DNA from: Frankia sp. AiPa1
Lineage (GTDB): Bacteria > Actinomycetota > Actinomycetes > Frankiales > Frankiaceae
Length of the DNA stretch: 61,584 nt
Assembly: GCF_023243075.1 (NCBI RefSeq)
Contig: NZ_JALKFZ020000160.1
Span: 1 to 61,584 of the forward strand
Direction: 5' to 3'
Under the pieces are notes generated by a model. The model had not been told where the DNA came from. It searched no databases and saw nothing but the letters and a program-made list of their open reading frames with translations. The translations under genes were made by a program, and so were the position numbers. Shown here in pieces: positions 18,701-26,948 of this stretch (positions are counted from its first letter, which is position 1; each line of letters begins with the position of its first letter).

Positions 18701-19106
18701 GATCCTGCTCACCGACTGCGGGACCAGCATCCTGCACAGCGCCATGCACGGCGTGCTGGAGATGGCCGACACCCTGGTGATCGTCAGCAGTGCGACGACG
18801 GATGGCGGCTCCAGCGCGAGCGCCACGCTGGACTGGCTGGAGGCCCACGGGTACGCCGCCCAGGTCCGCGAGGCCGTCGCGGTGATCTCGATGTTTCCGG
18901 CGACAACCCATCGGGTCGATGTCAGCCGACTCACCCGCCACTTCGAGGGTCGGACCCGCCGGGTGATCCAGGTCCCCTTCGACCCGCACCTGGCCGCCGG
19001 TGGCCGGATCGTCCTCGCGGACCTGCGCAGGGAGACGCGGGATGCGTACCGGGAGATCGCCGGCGCCGTGGCGGAGCGGTTCGGTCAGGAAGCCGGCCGC
19101 GGCTGA
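15714..19106 (+). CDS. EspI-like protein: long disordered region plus MinD/ParA ATPase
   Basis: A 1130-residue protein. About 850 residues are Pro/Gly/Asp/Tyr-rich and disordered, with short repeats (for example FQDEAPFQD, YPGSRTYPG). The C-terminal about 260 residues form a deviant-Walker P-loop ATPase: VLSLKGRVGKTTVTVAVG, then VVAIDANPDRGTLSSKV, ILLTDCGTSILHSAM and RVIQVPFDPHLAAGGRI. The layout matches mycobacterial EspI (Rv3876), an ESX-1-associated protein, and related actinobacterial chromosomal proteins; no ESX genes are in this window. The usual KGGVGKTT reads KGRVGKTT here. GTG at 15714 follows GGGAGG by 7 nt; ATG at 16203 also has GGGAGGA and would give 967 residues. Confidence 0.82.
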   Translation: MNSVEGPAPSDGLSPDRRQSSARVPDVGLGRRPQVNGDGRDLGGIRVSDVGDERPQLPGRRPADHPSGPTRTSADPRFAWFIDPPPHEGMQAGPAAPRHQPTHHAVGHSQVGGGPAGSQAGQGASAAVLAGQGWSVGGAIQPGGANTGARASWPSTPTPREDGMELPAGMALPAGMRPPPVLASPPAIAPPPAMASPVTAAPTSAPAPPPAWEVGVGPDANGTYPAWASPDTFPAASVDPRLPPAPSAPPPPSAPSPIARDSWYPDSASPTGTVPGAHPLAPAINRSTGPGVVPPAYNNYRPSTVYPAPPPAPTGEPAPGDPGTRLIRARPASGRVPSWLRDPEPRTPEPGAPGSPGPPPAGSSADSADSRPDRRRRIVPRGMLSPGPTQVPRPGHTSPPPTPPQPPPHDVPYPHDRPYPDGRPHPDDKAIHVNEPFQVRTLLDGPFQDRSLPANAPFQEDAPFQDEAPFQDGGPFDGGQRDGSVEQSFSSNGLPSRSAVRSGDGPYPGDGGYPGSRTYPGAPSGGGTQPGPAGQLYPGYLPQPPPAAQPEPHHQQSYPDYLPVPNGHRRSPGGQPDGLQSVGGEPADTQGILMSGAGRWRSRGAPSDPLADPPGHHLPVAHRDARHPLTGPGGGRHRHRAAAAPRQDHPAPRQDQEAPRDRSGPGSSHAAPGSPASGAYPPYPDDRPARRADTHSPRGAWSDDRDHAWQPGPPNPGHQSAAASLPVTAYHPGLDHRPEPAYTESTAYSDPDAAYGDRVADHRDGLPDTGDDVSAYGEADPLHSTSSSGGGADHAELAAYPEQQAFQDQPGHQIPTGPRPDADQPRLASALLPAPPQTASRGWRKLIYQVSAGAVNPGPSANEVRDRRLEARIRTPLRDCHRIAVLSLKGRVGKTTVTVAVGSTLASLRGDRVVAIDANPDRGTLSSKVQRTSPHTVRELLADAPHLHRYMDVSKYLSQADSRLEVLASTNDPELSDSFGEPEYRAVDDLLQRHYSILLTDCGTSILHSAMHGVLEMADTLVIVSSATTDGGSSASATLDWLEAHGYAAQVREAVAVISMFPATTHRVDVSRLTRHFEGRTRRVIQVPFDPHLAAGGRIVLADLRRETRDAYREIAGAVAERFGQEAGRG

Positions 19107-19140
19107 CCCGCCGGCCCGTCGCCCGGGGCGGCGCCGCAGG

Positions 19141-19203
19141 GCCTGATGGGTGGTGATGGGCCTGATGGGTGTGACGGCCTGGTGGGTGGTGATGGCCTGG
19201 TGG
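19141..19203. repeat. Degenerate CTGATGGGTGGTGATGG repeats
   Basis: The 63-bp convergent gap segment is built from overlapping variants of CCTGATGGGTGGTGATGG and GCCTGGTGGGTGGTGATGG. No hairpin is obvious. It lies between the EspI-like gene and the geranylgeranyl-reductase gene. Confidence 0.6.
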
Positions 19204-19235
19204 CATCGCCGTGCGTGGCATCGGACGTGACACGC

Positions 19236-20513
19236 TCAGCGGGCGAGTGCCACGACCGCGGCGCGCACGCCGGGGCGGCGCAGCTGACGGGCGATGGTCG
19301 TCCGCCCCTCGATCAGCCGGGTGAACAGGCCGAACGTGCCGGGGCTGGACAGCAGCGCGTGCATCACCACGGGACGGCGAGTGAAGGCGGCGAGCACCTC
19401 GGCGCCGGCGACCATCTCCGGGCCGAGGATCCGTTCGACCTTGGCGGGATAGCCATCCAGCGCCGTCAACCCAGCCGATCCAGCCGATCCGGCCCCTCGC
19501 TGCGCGGCGACGGCCGCGACGGCGGCCTCTCCGGCCAGCCGACCCGAACGCAGCGCGAACGAGATGCCCTCCCGGGTCCAGGGGTCGAGCAGACCTGCGG
19601 CGTCCCCGGCGACGAGCACCCGGCCCCGGCGTAGCGGCGATCCGGCCGCCCGGACCCGGGTCAGATGCCCCGAATCGTGCTCGCGGGGAGCGTCGGTGAG
19701 CCCCAGTCGCTCGACGAGCCGGCGGTAGTAGCCACGCAGCTCCCCGCCCCGCGACCGGTCACCTATCACTCCGACGGTCAGCACCCGGCCTTTCGGGAAA
19801 ACCCAGCCGTACGAGCCGGGAACCGGCCCCCAGTCCAGCAGCATCCGCCCGGCCCACCGGTCGGCCACCGCCCGCTCGACGACGAACTCCCCCTCCAGGC
19901 CGACGTCCACCTGGTCGCAGTGCACCCCGACGTAGGTGCCACACCGCCCGGACGTCCCGTCCGCGCCGATGACGACCCGGGCCCGCAGATCCCGCCCGTC
20001 GCGCACCCGCACGGCCACGAAGCCGCCATCGGCTGCGGATTCCTCGAGGCCCAGCACCTGCACCCCGGTCCGGACCGACGCACCGGCCGTCTGTGCCGCG
20101 GCGAGCAGGGCGGCGTCCAGCTCGCTGCGCATCACCATCGACAGCCACGGGTGCGCGTCCCGGCGGTGGCGGCTGACCTCGTACCGGCCGTCCAGCGTGA
20201 TGGTCAGCTCGCTGACCGTCGACCGGACGAGCCCGGACAGGTCGATGCCGACGTGGTCGGTCGACAGCCCCACCAGGCCGCCGCCACAGGTCTTGTAACG
20301 CGGCATCGCCGACCGTTCGAGCACACAGACCCGCGCGCCCCCCGCGGCAGCCGCCCGGGCCGCGCCGCTGCCCGCGGGGCCGGCGCCGACGACAAGCACG
20401 TCGTAGATCTCCGCGGCGCCGGCCAGCTGCGCGGCATCGGCGATCTCGGCAGAGCCGGCCACCTTGCCGGAGCCGGGCACCAAGGCGTCGGACACCGCAC
20501 CGGGATCGGCCAT
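19236..20513 (-). CDS. Geranylgeranyl reductase-family FAD-dependent oxidoreductase
   Basis: A 425-residue flavoprotein of the geranylgeranyl reductase/PHBH-like family, which reduces isoprenoid double bonds, for example on menaquinone or lipid side chains. Motifs are the Rossmann VLVVGAGPAGSGAA, MPRYKTCGGGLVG, VIGADGTSGRCG and the second FAD motif VLVAGDAAGLLDPWTREGISFAL. A menaquinone-tail role is plausible because mqn genes lie elsewhere in the window, but that is inference. I chose ATG at 20513, which is 4 nt after the upstream stop; an ATG at 20555 would overlap the DUF5926 gene. It forms a probable two-gene leftward operon. Confidence 0.9.
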   Translation of the reverse strand: MADPGAVSDALVPGSGKVAGSAEIADAAQLAGAAEIYDVLVVGAGPAGSGAARAAAAGGARVCVLERSAMPRYKTCGGGLVGLSTDHVGIDLSGLVRSTVSELTITLDGRYEVSRHRRDAHPWLSMVMRSELDAALLAAAQTAGASVRTGVQVLGLEESAADGGFVAVRVRDGRDLRARVVIGADGTSGRCGTYVGVHCDQVDVGLEGEFVVERAVADRWAGRMLLDWGPVPGSYGWVFPKGRVLTVGVIGDRSRGGELRGYYRRLVERLGLTDAPREHDSGHLTRVRAAGSPLRRGRVLVAGDAAGLLDPWTREGISFALRSGRLAGEAAVAAVAAQRGAGSAGSAGLTALDGYPAKVERILGPEMVAGAEVLAAFTRRPVVMHALLSSPGTFGLFTRLIEGRTTIARQLRRPGVRAAVVALAR

Positions 20514-20517
20514 CTCG

Positions 20518-21639
20518 TCAGCGCAGCGTGAGGCTGCGGCCCACGAGGCCGGCACGGATCCGCCGCTGCGACGCGTCGAGCGGGGTCGGGTCGGTGAGCG
20601 CCTCGCGGTAGGCGGACAGCAGCCGGGCGGCCGGCTCCTCGCAGGCCGCCGCCTCGGTGCCGGGAGCCAGATCCCAGACCGGGACGACCAGGCCGTCGGC
20701 CCGGAAGAAGCCGACGAACCGGGAACCGGGACCCATGGTCAGCCGGTCCGCGACCGCCAGCCGGGCGAGCGCGTCCAGCAGGGCCTCCTCCGAGGCGGCC
20801 ACGTCGGCGGCGGTGAACTCCGCGCCGCCCGCCGCGCCGGCTGGGCCTGGCGCCCCTTCGCTCGCCACGTCGGCGAGCGAACCGGCATCGCCCGCCGGCG
20901 CGGCGAGCGGCAGGGACCAGCGCAGATGCCAGCGCTCACCGGGATGGCACCAGTAGGCGGCCGGGACGGTGGAGAGCCGAACGGTGGGCGCCACGGTGGC
21001 ATTGGCCCGCTCGAGCATCGCCGCCGCCTCCTGGGTGGAGGTGTTCCCATCCTTCCCGTCCGACGAGGGCAGCCACCAGCCGAACCCGTCGTGAACCGTG
21101 ATCTTCAGGGGCGCCGGGTCCAGGACGTCGACGAGCCCAGGCAGCGCCGCGAGGCCGCCGGCCTGCTGGTCGACGAGCAGGGGTGAGGACACGGCCGGGG
21201 CATCGATCACGCTGCCCGGTTTGGCGTCGAGCGCGGCGAGCAGCGCGCCGGCGATGTCCCGGGACGCGTCCAGGCCGGGCACGGCCGTCTGCATCGCGAC
21301 CAGGATCTCGCCGTCGTCGCGGACCAGCGCCGGCGCCGCCTGGGGCAGCATCGTGCCGAGAACGATGCGATGGTCGGCGTGCTCGGGATGCGCGGCGAGG
21401 TGGGCCGCCGACAACCGCAACGGCGCCGTCGCGCTCGGCACCAGTTCCCGCAACGCCACGAGGTCCGGTTCGTCCCGGCGGCCGAGGAACGGCCGCAGCA
21501 CGGGGGCCGGTCGGCCACGGCCGCCGTGGCAGGCCTTGTAACGACGCCCCGACCCGCACGGGCAGGGTTCCCGCGGACCGACCGCCGCGATCGCCCCGTC
21601 GGCGAGCGGCTGTGCCCTGGGCTGGCCGCGGTCGATCAT
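20518..21639 (-). CDS. DUF5926 family protein with SEC-C zinc motif
   Basis: A 373-residue actinobacterial protein. Residues about 26-39 (CPCGSGRRYKACHG) are a SEC-C-type zinc-binding motif like that at the C-terminus of SecA. The rest matches the DUF5926 family (VALRELVPSATAPL, then HRIVLGTMLPQ, then GFGWWLPSS, then FFRADGLVVPVWDL). Its biochemical role is unknown; some annotations call it a topoisomerase-II-like protein without clear support. It is coupled closely (4 nt) to the downstream reductase. An internal Gly/Ala-rich insert at about 250-275 looks lineage-specific. Confidence 0.85.
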   Translation of the reverse strand: MIDRGQPRAQPLADGAIAAVGPREPCPCGSGRRYKACHGGRGRPAPVLRPFLGRRDEPDLVALRELVPSATAPLRLSAAHLAAHPEHADHRIVLGTMLPQAAPALVRDDGEILVAMQTAVPGLDASRDIAGALLAALDAKPGSVIDAPAVSSPLLVDQQAGGLAALPGLVDVLDPAPLKITVHDGFGWWLPSSDGKDGNTSTQEAAAMLERANATVAPTVRLSTVPAAYWCHPGERWHLRWSLPLAAPAGDAGSLADVASEGAPGPAGAAGGAEFTAADVAASEEALLDALARLAVADRLTMGPGSRFVGFFRADGLVVPVWDLAPGTEAAACEEPAARLLSAYREALTDPTPLDASQRRIRAGLVGRSLTLR

Positions 21640-22209
21640 GCCGACACCGGCGGCGGGACTGGCTGCGGAGGCGGAGGGCCGGGCGGAGCCGGCTCCCGGG
21701 CGCTGGGGGGCGGTTCGGCGTGCGATCGCGGTCTCCTGGGGTGGTTCGGGACGGGCGGCACCGGAAGGACACCGGCTCAGGTAAGGCTAGGCCATCGCCG
21801 CAGCCGGGCACGCGACGCGGGCCACGGTGATTCCCGCGCCGCGGCTGCGGCGCCCGGCAGCGAGCCCATATCGATCGCAAGGGAAAACCCCTTGCCGGGG
21901 CGCGAGTTGTCCCACGCTGATGTCACCTTACAAAGGCGGTCGCCGGGGCGGACAGGCACGATGATGGTCATGCTGATCGAGGCGGCCACCGATCAGGACG
22001 GACAATCGGGCGGGCCCAGCATGAGATCGAGTACGACGGCTGGCCGGGCAGAACGATCTGCCCGGGACAACCGACTGCCGGGCACAACGGCGTGCCGGGC
22101 AGGACAGCGGGACGGCGGGTGGGGCAAAACCGCTGGCAGAACAGGAAAGGCAGCCAATCCGGGCACGTGGTCGAGCGTGCGTAGTAGAGCGTGATAATGG
22201 GGGGGATAG
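21640..22209. other. Divergent intergenic region with CCGGGCA repeats
   Basis: This region holds the promoters for the leftward DUF5926 operon and the rightward flavoprotein. A short hairpin, CCGGGCAG/CTGCCCGG with a 6-nt loop, lies at 22044-22065, followed by direct GCCGGGCA copies at 22077-22112. No gene-like frame stands out. Confidence 0.5.
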
Positions 22210-23172
22210 GTGGCAAAGGTCCTCGTCGCCGGCGGGGGAATTGCGGGAATCGCCTGCGCCGGCGTGCTTCAGGCCGCCGGGGTCACGGTGCGGGTCCACG
22301 ATCGCGGCCGGGTGATCGGCGGCCGGATGGCCTCCCGCTGGATCGATGGCCGGGTCCTCGACTCGGGCGCGTCCTATTTCACCGTGACCTCTCCCCAGTT
22401 CGCCGAGGTCGTCGCGGACTGGACCACGCGCGGGGCCGCGCGCCCCTGGACCAGCCGCATGGCGGTGCTGCGTGGCCGCGACCGCACCCTGGTGGCCGGG
22501 GCACCTGGCCCGATGCGCTACGCCGCGCCGGCGGGCCTGCGTTCCCTGGTCGCGGACCTCGCGTCCCGCAGCGGGATCCACGTGACCCAGGGGGCGCCGA
22601 TCGCCCGGATCACGCCCGGACCGTGTGTCGACGGTGAACCCGTGGACGTCGCGGTGCTCGCCATGCCCGATCCGCAGGCCGTCCGGCATCTCGACGGGGC
22701 GTTGGTCACCGAGCGCGCGATGGTGGTCGACCGACCATGGTCGCCGGCGCTGACCCTGCTCGCCGGCTGGTCGCACCGGTGCTGGGCACCGCTCGACGGC
22801 GCGTTCGTGCAGGACGACGACACCCTGACCTGGATCGCCGACGACGGTCGCCGCCGGGGTGACCAGGCGCCGGTCCTCGTCGCCCATTCCACTGCCGACT
22901 ACGCCCGGCCACGGCTCGCCGAACCCGCGGCGGCGGGGCCCGGCCTGCTCGCGGCCCTGCGGCGTCTGCTGGCAATCGGCGACGAGCCCCAATGGGTGTA
23001 CGTGCAGCGCTGGCCGTTCGCCCAGGCGCAGCGGCTGCACGAGCGTCCGTTCTTTCTGTCGGACAACGGGATCGGCCTGGCCGGGGACGCCTGGGGCCGC
23101 CAGTCGAAGATCGAGAATGCCTGGCTTTCCGGCACCGCCCTGGGCCATGCGATCGTCGAACGGCTCGGCTGA
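22210..23172 (+). CDS. Renalase-like FAD/NAD(P)-binding amine oxidoreductase
   Basis: A 320-residue flavoprotein. The N-terminal dinucleotide-binding motif VLVAGGGIAGIACAGVLQ is followed by GGRMASRWIDG and DSGASYFTV, with the C-terminal FAD motif GIGLAGDAWG and a final helix ENAWLSGTALGHAIV. This order matches the renalase/COG3380 family of amine-oxidase-like proteins. The substrate is unknown; bacterial renalases oxidise isomeric dihydro-NAD(P). The start is GTG preceded by a G-rich GGGGGGATAG Shine-Dalgarno. The family assignment is from motif order, not a search. Confidence 0.82.
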   Translation: MAKVLVAGGGIAGIACAGVLQAAGVTVRVHDRGRVIGGRMASRWIDGRVLDSGASYFTVTSPQFAEVVADWTTRGAARPWTSRMAVLRGRDRTLVAGAPGPMRYAAPAGLRSLVADLASRSGIHVTQGAPIARITPGPCVDGEPVDVAVLAMPDPQAVRHLDGALVTERAMVVDRPWSPALTLLAGWSHRCWAPLDGAFVQDDDTLTWIADDGRRRGDQAPVLVAHSTADYARPRLAEPAAAGPGLLAALRRLLAIGDEPQWVYVQRWPFAQAQRLHERPFFLSDNGIGLAGDAWGRQSKIENAWLSGTALGHAIVERLG

Positions 23173-23275
23173 CCCGCGTCCCCGCCCGGCATCCCGCACC
23201 TGTGTGACCAAGACCCGACAAATGTCCGACGAGCTGGTTCGATTGATCTCGCCGCGGGGGGGTACACCTGCCGGC

Positions 23276-23929
23276 ATGGAGATCAAACTTACTCTGTCGT
23301 TGCCGCGCGATGAGATCTCCATTCCGGTCGCTCGAAGAATCTGCACGCAATCACTGAAAGTTCTCGGCGTCATCGGTGAATGCATCGACGACGTTGAGCT
23401 TGCGTTGACAGAAGCCTGCGCGAATGTGCTCCTGCATGCCCAGATCGAAGACGAGTACGAGGTTTCGGTGGGTGTGGACAACGAGGTAGCGGTCATTGAG
23501 GTGAGCGACCGCGGTGAGGGTTTCGAGGCGGGCGTCGACCTCGAGCGTCTCGGCGCGGCCGGCGACGGACTGGCCCCGGAAAGCGTTCCCGAACAAGGCC
23601 GGGGGATCTTCCTGATGCGGGCGCTGATGGACCAGGTTCAGTTCGACCGGGTGGAGGGCCCGCACCGGGGCACCCGCGTGCATCTGGAAAAGGCGTTGGC
23701 GTGGGAGGACAGCGCCCCCGGTGCCCGGCTGAGTCGGCCGCGTTCTCCGCTGGGCCCATGGGGCACCACCGTTCCCGCCGCTGCCGGCAGCGGCACTCAC
23801 AGCATCACGGGCACTCACAGCATCACGGCGAGTTCTCCGGGTCCAGCCCAGGCCCCCGCCTCCTCGCCCCTCTCGCCGCCGTCGTACCTGTCCTCGGCAG
23901 AGGAGGCCGCTGACGGACCCCCCGTCTGA
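23276..23929 (+). CDS. RsbW-like anti-sigma factor / ATP-binding kinase
   Basis: A 217-residue protein. Residues about 1-140 form a GHKL-type ATPase domain (HATPase_c_2): ELALTEACANVLLHA is the N-box, VIEVSDRGEGFEAG the G1-box, and PEQGRGIFLMRALMDQVQF the G2 region. Such proteins bind sigma factors or phosphorylate anti-anti-sigma proteins. The C-terminal about 70 residues are Ser/Pro-rich, with GTHSIT repeated twice. No STAS antagonist or sigma gene is adjacent. I chose ATG at 23276; an in-frame ATG at 23222 would add 18 residues, and neither has an ideal ribosome-binding site. The core has lower third-position GC than its neighbours. Confidence 0.88.
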   Translation: MEIKLTLSLPRDEISIPVARRICTQSLKVLGVIGECIDDVELALTEACANVLLHAQIEDEYEVSVGVDNEVAVIEVSDRGEGFEAGVDLERLGAAGDGLAPESVPEQGRGIFLMRALMDQVQFDRVEGPHRGTRVHLEKALAWEDSAPGARLSRPRSPLGPWGTTVPAAAGSGTHSITGTHSITASSPGPAQAPASSPLSPPSYLSSAEEAADGPPV

Positions 23930-23980
23930 TCGCTCGCCGGAGGTGATGGGCCGTTCTTGGCGGTCTGGCTCGTGTCAGGG

Positions 23981-25188
23981 TCAGGGTGCGAGGGTCGAAG
24001 CCCCCGAGGTGGCGGTGTTGTCGGCGGCCACCGACCGGCGCAACGCCGCGTGCAGGCCGACCGGCGTCAACACACCGATCGGCACCTCGTCCGAATGGTC
24101 ACGCTCCGAGTCAACGCGGCCAGAACGGCCACCAGCCGCGTCAGCGCCGACCGGAGCATAGATGTCCAGCGTGTCGCGGTCCTGCGCCAACAGGGCCGCG
24201 AGCGCCTGGCGCAGCGGCGAGCCCACCCGGACTCGGCCCGAGGGTGTTCCGATCACCTCGGATCCGATCGTCTCGGATCCGAGATGGCTCCCGGCGTCCG
24301 GTGTGCGCGGGGGTTCCAGGTCGTCGCGCGACAGAAGGGTGACGGCCAGCCGGCGCAACGCGCGGTCAGAGCCGACGAAATCGGCCACGAAGCCCGTCGC
24401 CGGGCGCCCGAGGATCCGGGCCGGCGGGTCGATCTGCTCCAGATGGCCACCCTGGCGGAACACCGCGACCCGGTCGCCAAGCCGGATGGCCTCGTCCAGA
24501 TCGTGCGTGACAAACACGATCGTCTTGCGGATCTCCTGCTGCAGCCGTAGAAACTCGGCCTGCAGCCGACCCCGGGCAATCGGGTCGATGGCGGAGAAAG
24601 GCTCGTCCATCAGCAGCACCGGTGGATCGGCCGCCAGCGCCCGAGCAACCCCCACCCGCTGTTGCTGGCCACCCGAGAGCTCATGTGGATACCGTCGCCC
24701 GATGGTCGCCCGATGGTCGCCGGATCCAGCCCGACCAGTTCCAGCAACTCGTCGACCCTGGCGCGGGTCCGTGCCGAGCGCCAACCCAGCAGCCGCGGCA
24801 CGGTGGCGATGTTCGCCCGCACGGTCAGGTGCCCGAACAGCCCGACCTGCTGGATGACGTAACCGATCCGCCGCCGCAGCCGCACCGGGTCGCTCAGGCG
24901 GACATCCCGCCCGTCCACCAGGATTCGGCCGCTCGTGGGCTCCACAAGCCGATTGATCATCTTCATCGTCGTGGTCTTGCCGCAGCCGGAGGGGCCCACC
25001 AGGCACAGCAGCTCGCCCGCCGCGACGTCGAAGCTCAGGTCATGCACGGCGACCGTGCCGTCCGGATACCGCCTGCCGACCCCGACCAGCGAGATCATCG
25101 GATCCACCGGGGATGCTGAGGCCACCGGGAATGCTGAGGCCGCGGGATCGGAGGGCACCCGCGGCGAGGTCGCGGCGGGCTCCGTCAT
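23981..25188 (-). pseudogene. OpuCA/ProV-type ABC transporter ATPase, frameshifted
   Basis: ATPase of a glycine betaine/choline/proline importer. The 5' part (to about 24720) has FDVAAGELLCLVGPSGCGKTT (Walker A) and RRIGYVIQQVGLF (Q-loop). The frame then shifts, and the 3' part carries HELSGGQQQRVGVARAL (signature), VLLMDEPFSAIDP (Walker B) and TIVFVTHDLDEAI (switch His), ending with a short CBS-like piece, VPIGVLTPVGL. The break is exactly an 11-bp tandem duplication (24695-24722); removing one copy restores LDPATIGRRYPHELSGGQQ. It is either a recent pseudogene, a slippage-controlled gene or a sequence error. The permeases and binding protein are divergent and intact. Confidence 0.88.
24695..24722. 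repeat. 11-bp tandem duplication causing the frameshift
   Basis: Two complete copies of GTCGCCCGATG (24695-24705, 24706-24716) are followed by 6 nt of a third (GTCGCC). One unit is 11 nt, so a gain or loss shifts frame by two. The expected protein needs exactly one copy fewer. Confidence 0.95.
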
Positions 25189-25301
25189 CGGCTTCGGGTC
25201 GCCGTCGGCCCCGTCATCAGCGCCGTCCTGCGCATCGACTCGTCCATCGGCATCCGCTCATCCATCGGGATCGCGTCCTCCCGGCCGGTTACGGTACTTC
25301 G

Positions 25302-26150
25302 GTGGCCATTGTCGCGTCCGGGACCTGCCTCCGACGCAACGCGTGGATCTGCGGAGACTATGTCCGTACGCGCTCCGACGAGTTGTGGTCAGCGACACGC
25401 GAACACATCTCACTGACGGTGAGCGCGGTAGCGCTGGGTCTGGTGATCGCGATCCCGCTGGTCCTGTTCGCCCGGCGTTACCGGGTGACGGTCGCCTGGA
25501 TCGGCGGGCTGGCAAACGTCCTGTACACGGTTCCGTCGCTGGCGTTCTTCGCGTTGCTGCTCCCGGCCACCGGCCTGTCCCGGACGACGGTCCTCATCGG
25601 GCTCGTGGCCTACACACTGGTCGTCCTGTTCCGCGGCCTGCTGGCCGGGCTCGACGCGGTTCCGGACGACGTGCGTGAGTCCGCCCGCGGGATGGGCTAC
25701 GGCCCGGTGCGGCTGCTGCTCACCGTCGAGGTCCCGCTCGCCCTTCCCGCGATCATGGCGGCGGTACGGCTGGCGACTGTCTCAACCATCGCCCTGGTCA
25801 CCGTGGGCGCGGTCATCGGTCACGGCGGGCTCGGCAACCTCATCTACGACGGCCTGAACGAGTCGTTCAAGTCCGAGGTCCTGACCGCCTCGGTGTTGTG
25901 CGTGGCCCTGGCCATCGTCGCGGATCTCCTGCTTGTGATCGTGCAGTGGCTGTTGACGCCGTGGCGGCACCATCGTCGTCGCCAGCCCTCCCGCACTTCC
26001 CAACCGTCCCGGGCTCCGCGTGGCGACGCCCGCGGCGACGGAACCGGCGGCCACGCAGGCGGCGGTCAGGCACACGGCCACGGGCGGCCGAGCCTCGCCG
26101 GATCACCTCCCGGCTCGCCGACGGGGCCGGCGACAGGGACGACGACATGA
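25302..26150 (+). CDS. OpuC/ProW-type ABC transporter permease (first)
   Basis: A 282-residue integral membrane permease of a glycine betaine/choline importer. About six helices are visible, with the EAA-type loop contacting the ATPase: DDVRESARGMGYGPVRLLLTVEVPLALPAIM. The C-terminal about 65 residues are Arg/Gly/Pro-rich and extend past the usual family end. GTG at 25302 is chosen from where similarity begins; the frame stays open upstream but is Arg/His-rich and implausible. The stop overlaps the next permease start by 4 bp. It is transcribed divergently from the frameshifted ATPase with about 110 bp between starts. Confidence 0.9.
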   Translation: MAIVASGTCLRRNAWICGDYVRTRSDELWSATREHISLTVSAVALGLVIAIPLVLFARRYRVTVAWIGGLANVLYTVPSLAFFALLLPATGLSRTTVLIGLVAYTLVVLFRGLLAGLDAVPDDVRESARGMGYGPVRLLLTVEVPLALPAIMAAVRLATVSTIALVTVGAVIGHGGLGNLIYDGLNESFKSEVLTASVLCVALAIVADLLLVIVQWLLTPWRHHRRRQPSRTSQPSRAPRGDARGDGTGGHAGGGQAHGHGRPSLAGSPPGSPTGPATGTTT

Positions 26151-26827
26151 GCACGCTGACGGGCGCCTTCCACTGGCTCACCACCGGATCGAGCTGGCGG
26201 GGCGGCGAGGGGATCGCCACCCGGCTCGGCCAGCACCTCATGCTCACCGGTGCCTCGGTCGGCATCGCGTGCGCGGTGGCGCTGCCGGTCGGCATCGGGC
26301 TTGGACATCTCGGCCGCGGCGGCACACTCGCGATCAACGTCTCGAACATCGGCCGGGCGGTGCCGACGTTCGCGGTCCTCGTGCTGCTCGCCATCGGCCC
26401 GCTGGGTCTCGGCGACACGACGACGATCACCGCGCTCACGCTGTTCGCCATCGCCCCCCTGGTCACGAACAGCTATGTGGGGATGCGTGAGGTCGACCCC
26501 GGCGCGATCGAGGCCGCCCGGGGGATGGGCATGTCCGGCGCCCAGGTGCTGCGCCGGGTGGAGCTGCCCCTCGCCCTCCCGATGATCCTTCTGGGGCTGC
26601 GGCTGGCCGCGGTGCAGGTGGTCGCGACCGCGACCATCGCGGCCTTCATCAACGGTGGCGGGCTCGGGCGATTCGTCGTCGACGGACTGGCGAACAACCA
26701 GCGGGACAGGGTCGTCGGAGGCGCCATCCTGGTAGCAGTGCTCGCACTCCTGGTCGACGGCCTCCTGTTCGCCCTGAGCCGCCTGCTCTCTGGCGCCCCA
26801 CGGACACGGTCCCGGGCGTCGGCCTGA
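26147..26827 (+). CDS. OpuC/ProW-type ABC transporter permease (second)
   Basis: A 226-residue membrane permease, partner of the preceding one; OpuC-type systems use two related permeases. About five or six helices are present, with the coupling loop DPGAIEAARGMGMSGAQVLRRVELPLALPMI near residue 120-150. ATG at 26147 is fixed by the 4-bp ATGA overlap with the upstream gene. The binding-protein gene starts 121 bp downstream in the same direction. Confidence 0.92.
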   Translation: MSTLTGAFHWLTTGSSWRGGEGIATRLGQHLMLTGASVGIACAVALPVGIGLGHLGRGGTLAINVSNIGRAVPTFAVLVLLAIGPLGLGDTTTITALTLFAIAPLVTNSYVGMREVDPGAIEAARGMGMSGAQVLRRVELPLALPMILLGLRLAAVQVVATATIAAFINGGGLGRFVVDGLANNQRDRVVGGAILVAVLALLVDGLLFALSRLLSGAPRTRSRASA

Positions 26828-26948
26828 GGGAGCAGGGCCGCCTCGGTATTGCTGAAGCGTTACCGGAATGCCGGTTGTGGGTTGCGGTGGTCCATCTGCT
26901 GCGGGAGGGTGACCCGACCCGTTCAGAGACCGCCGGAGGGCGATCCTC

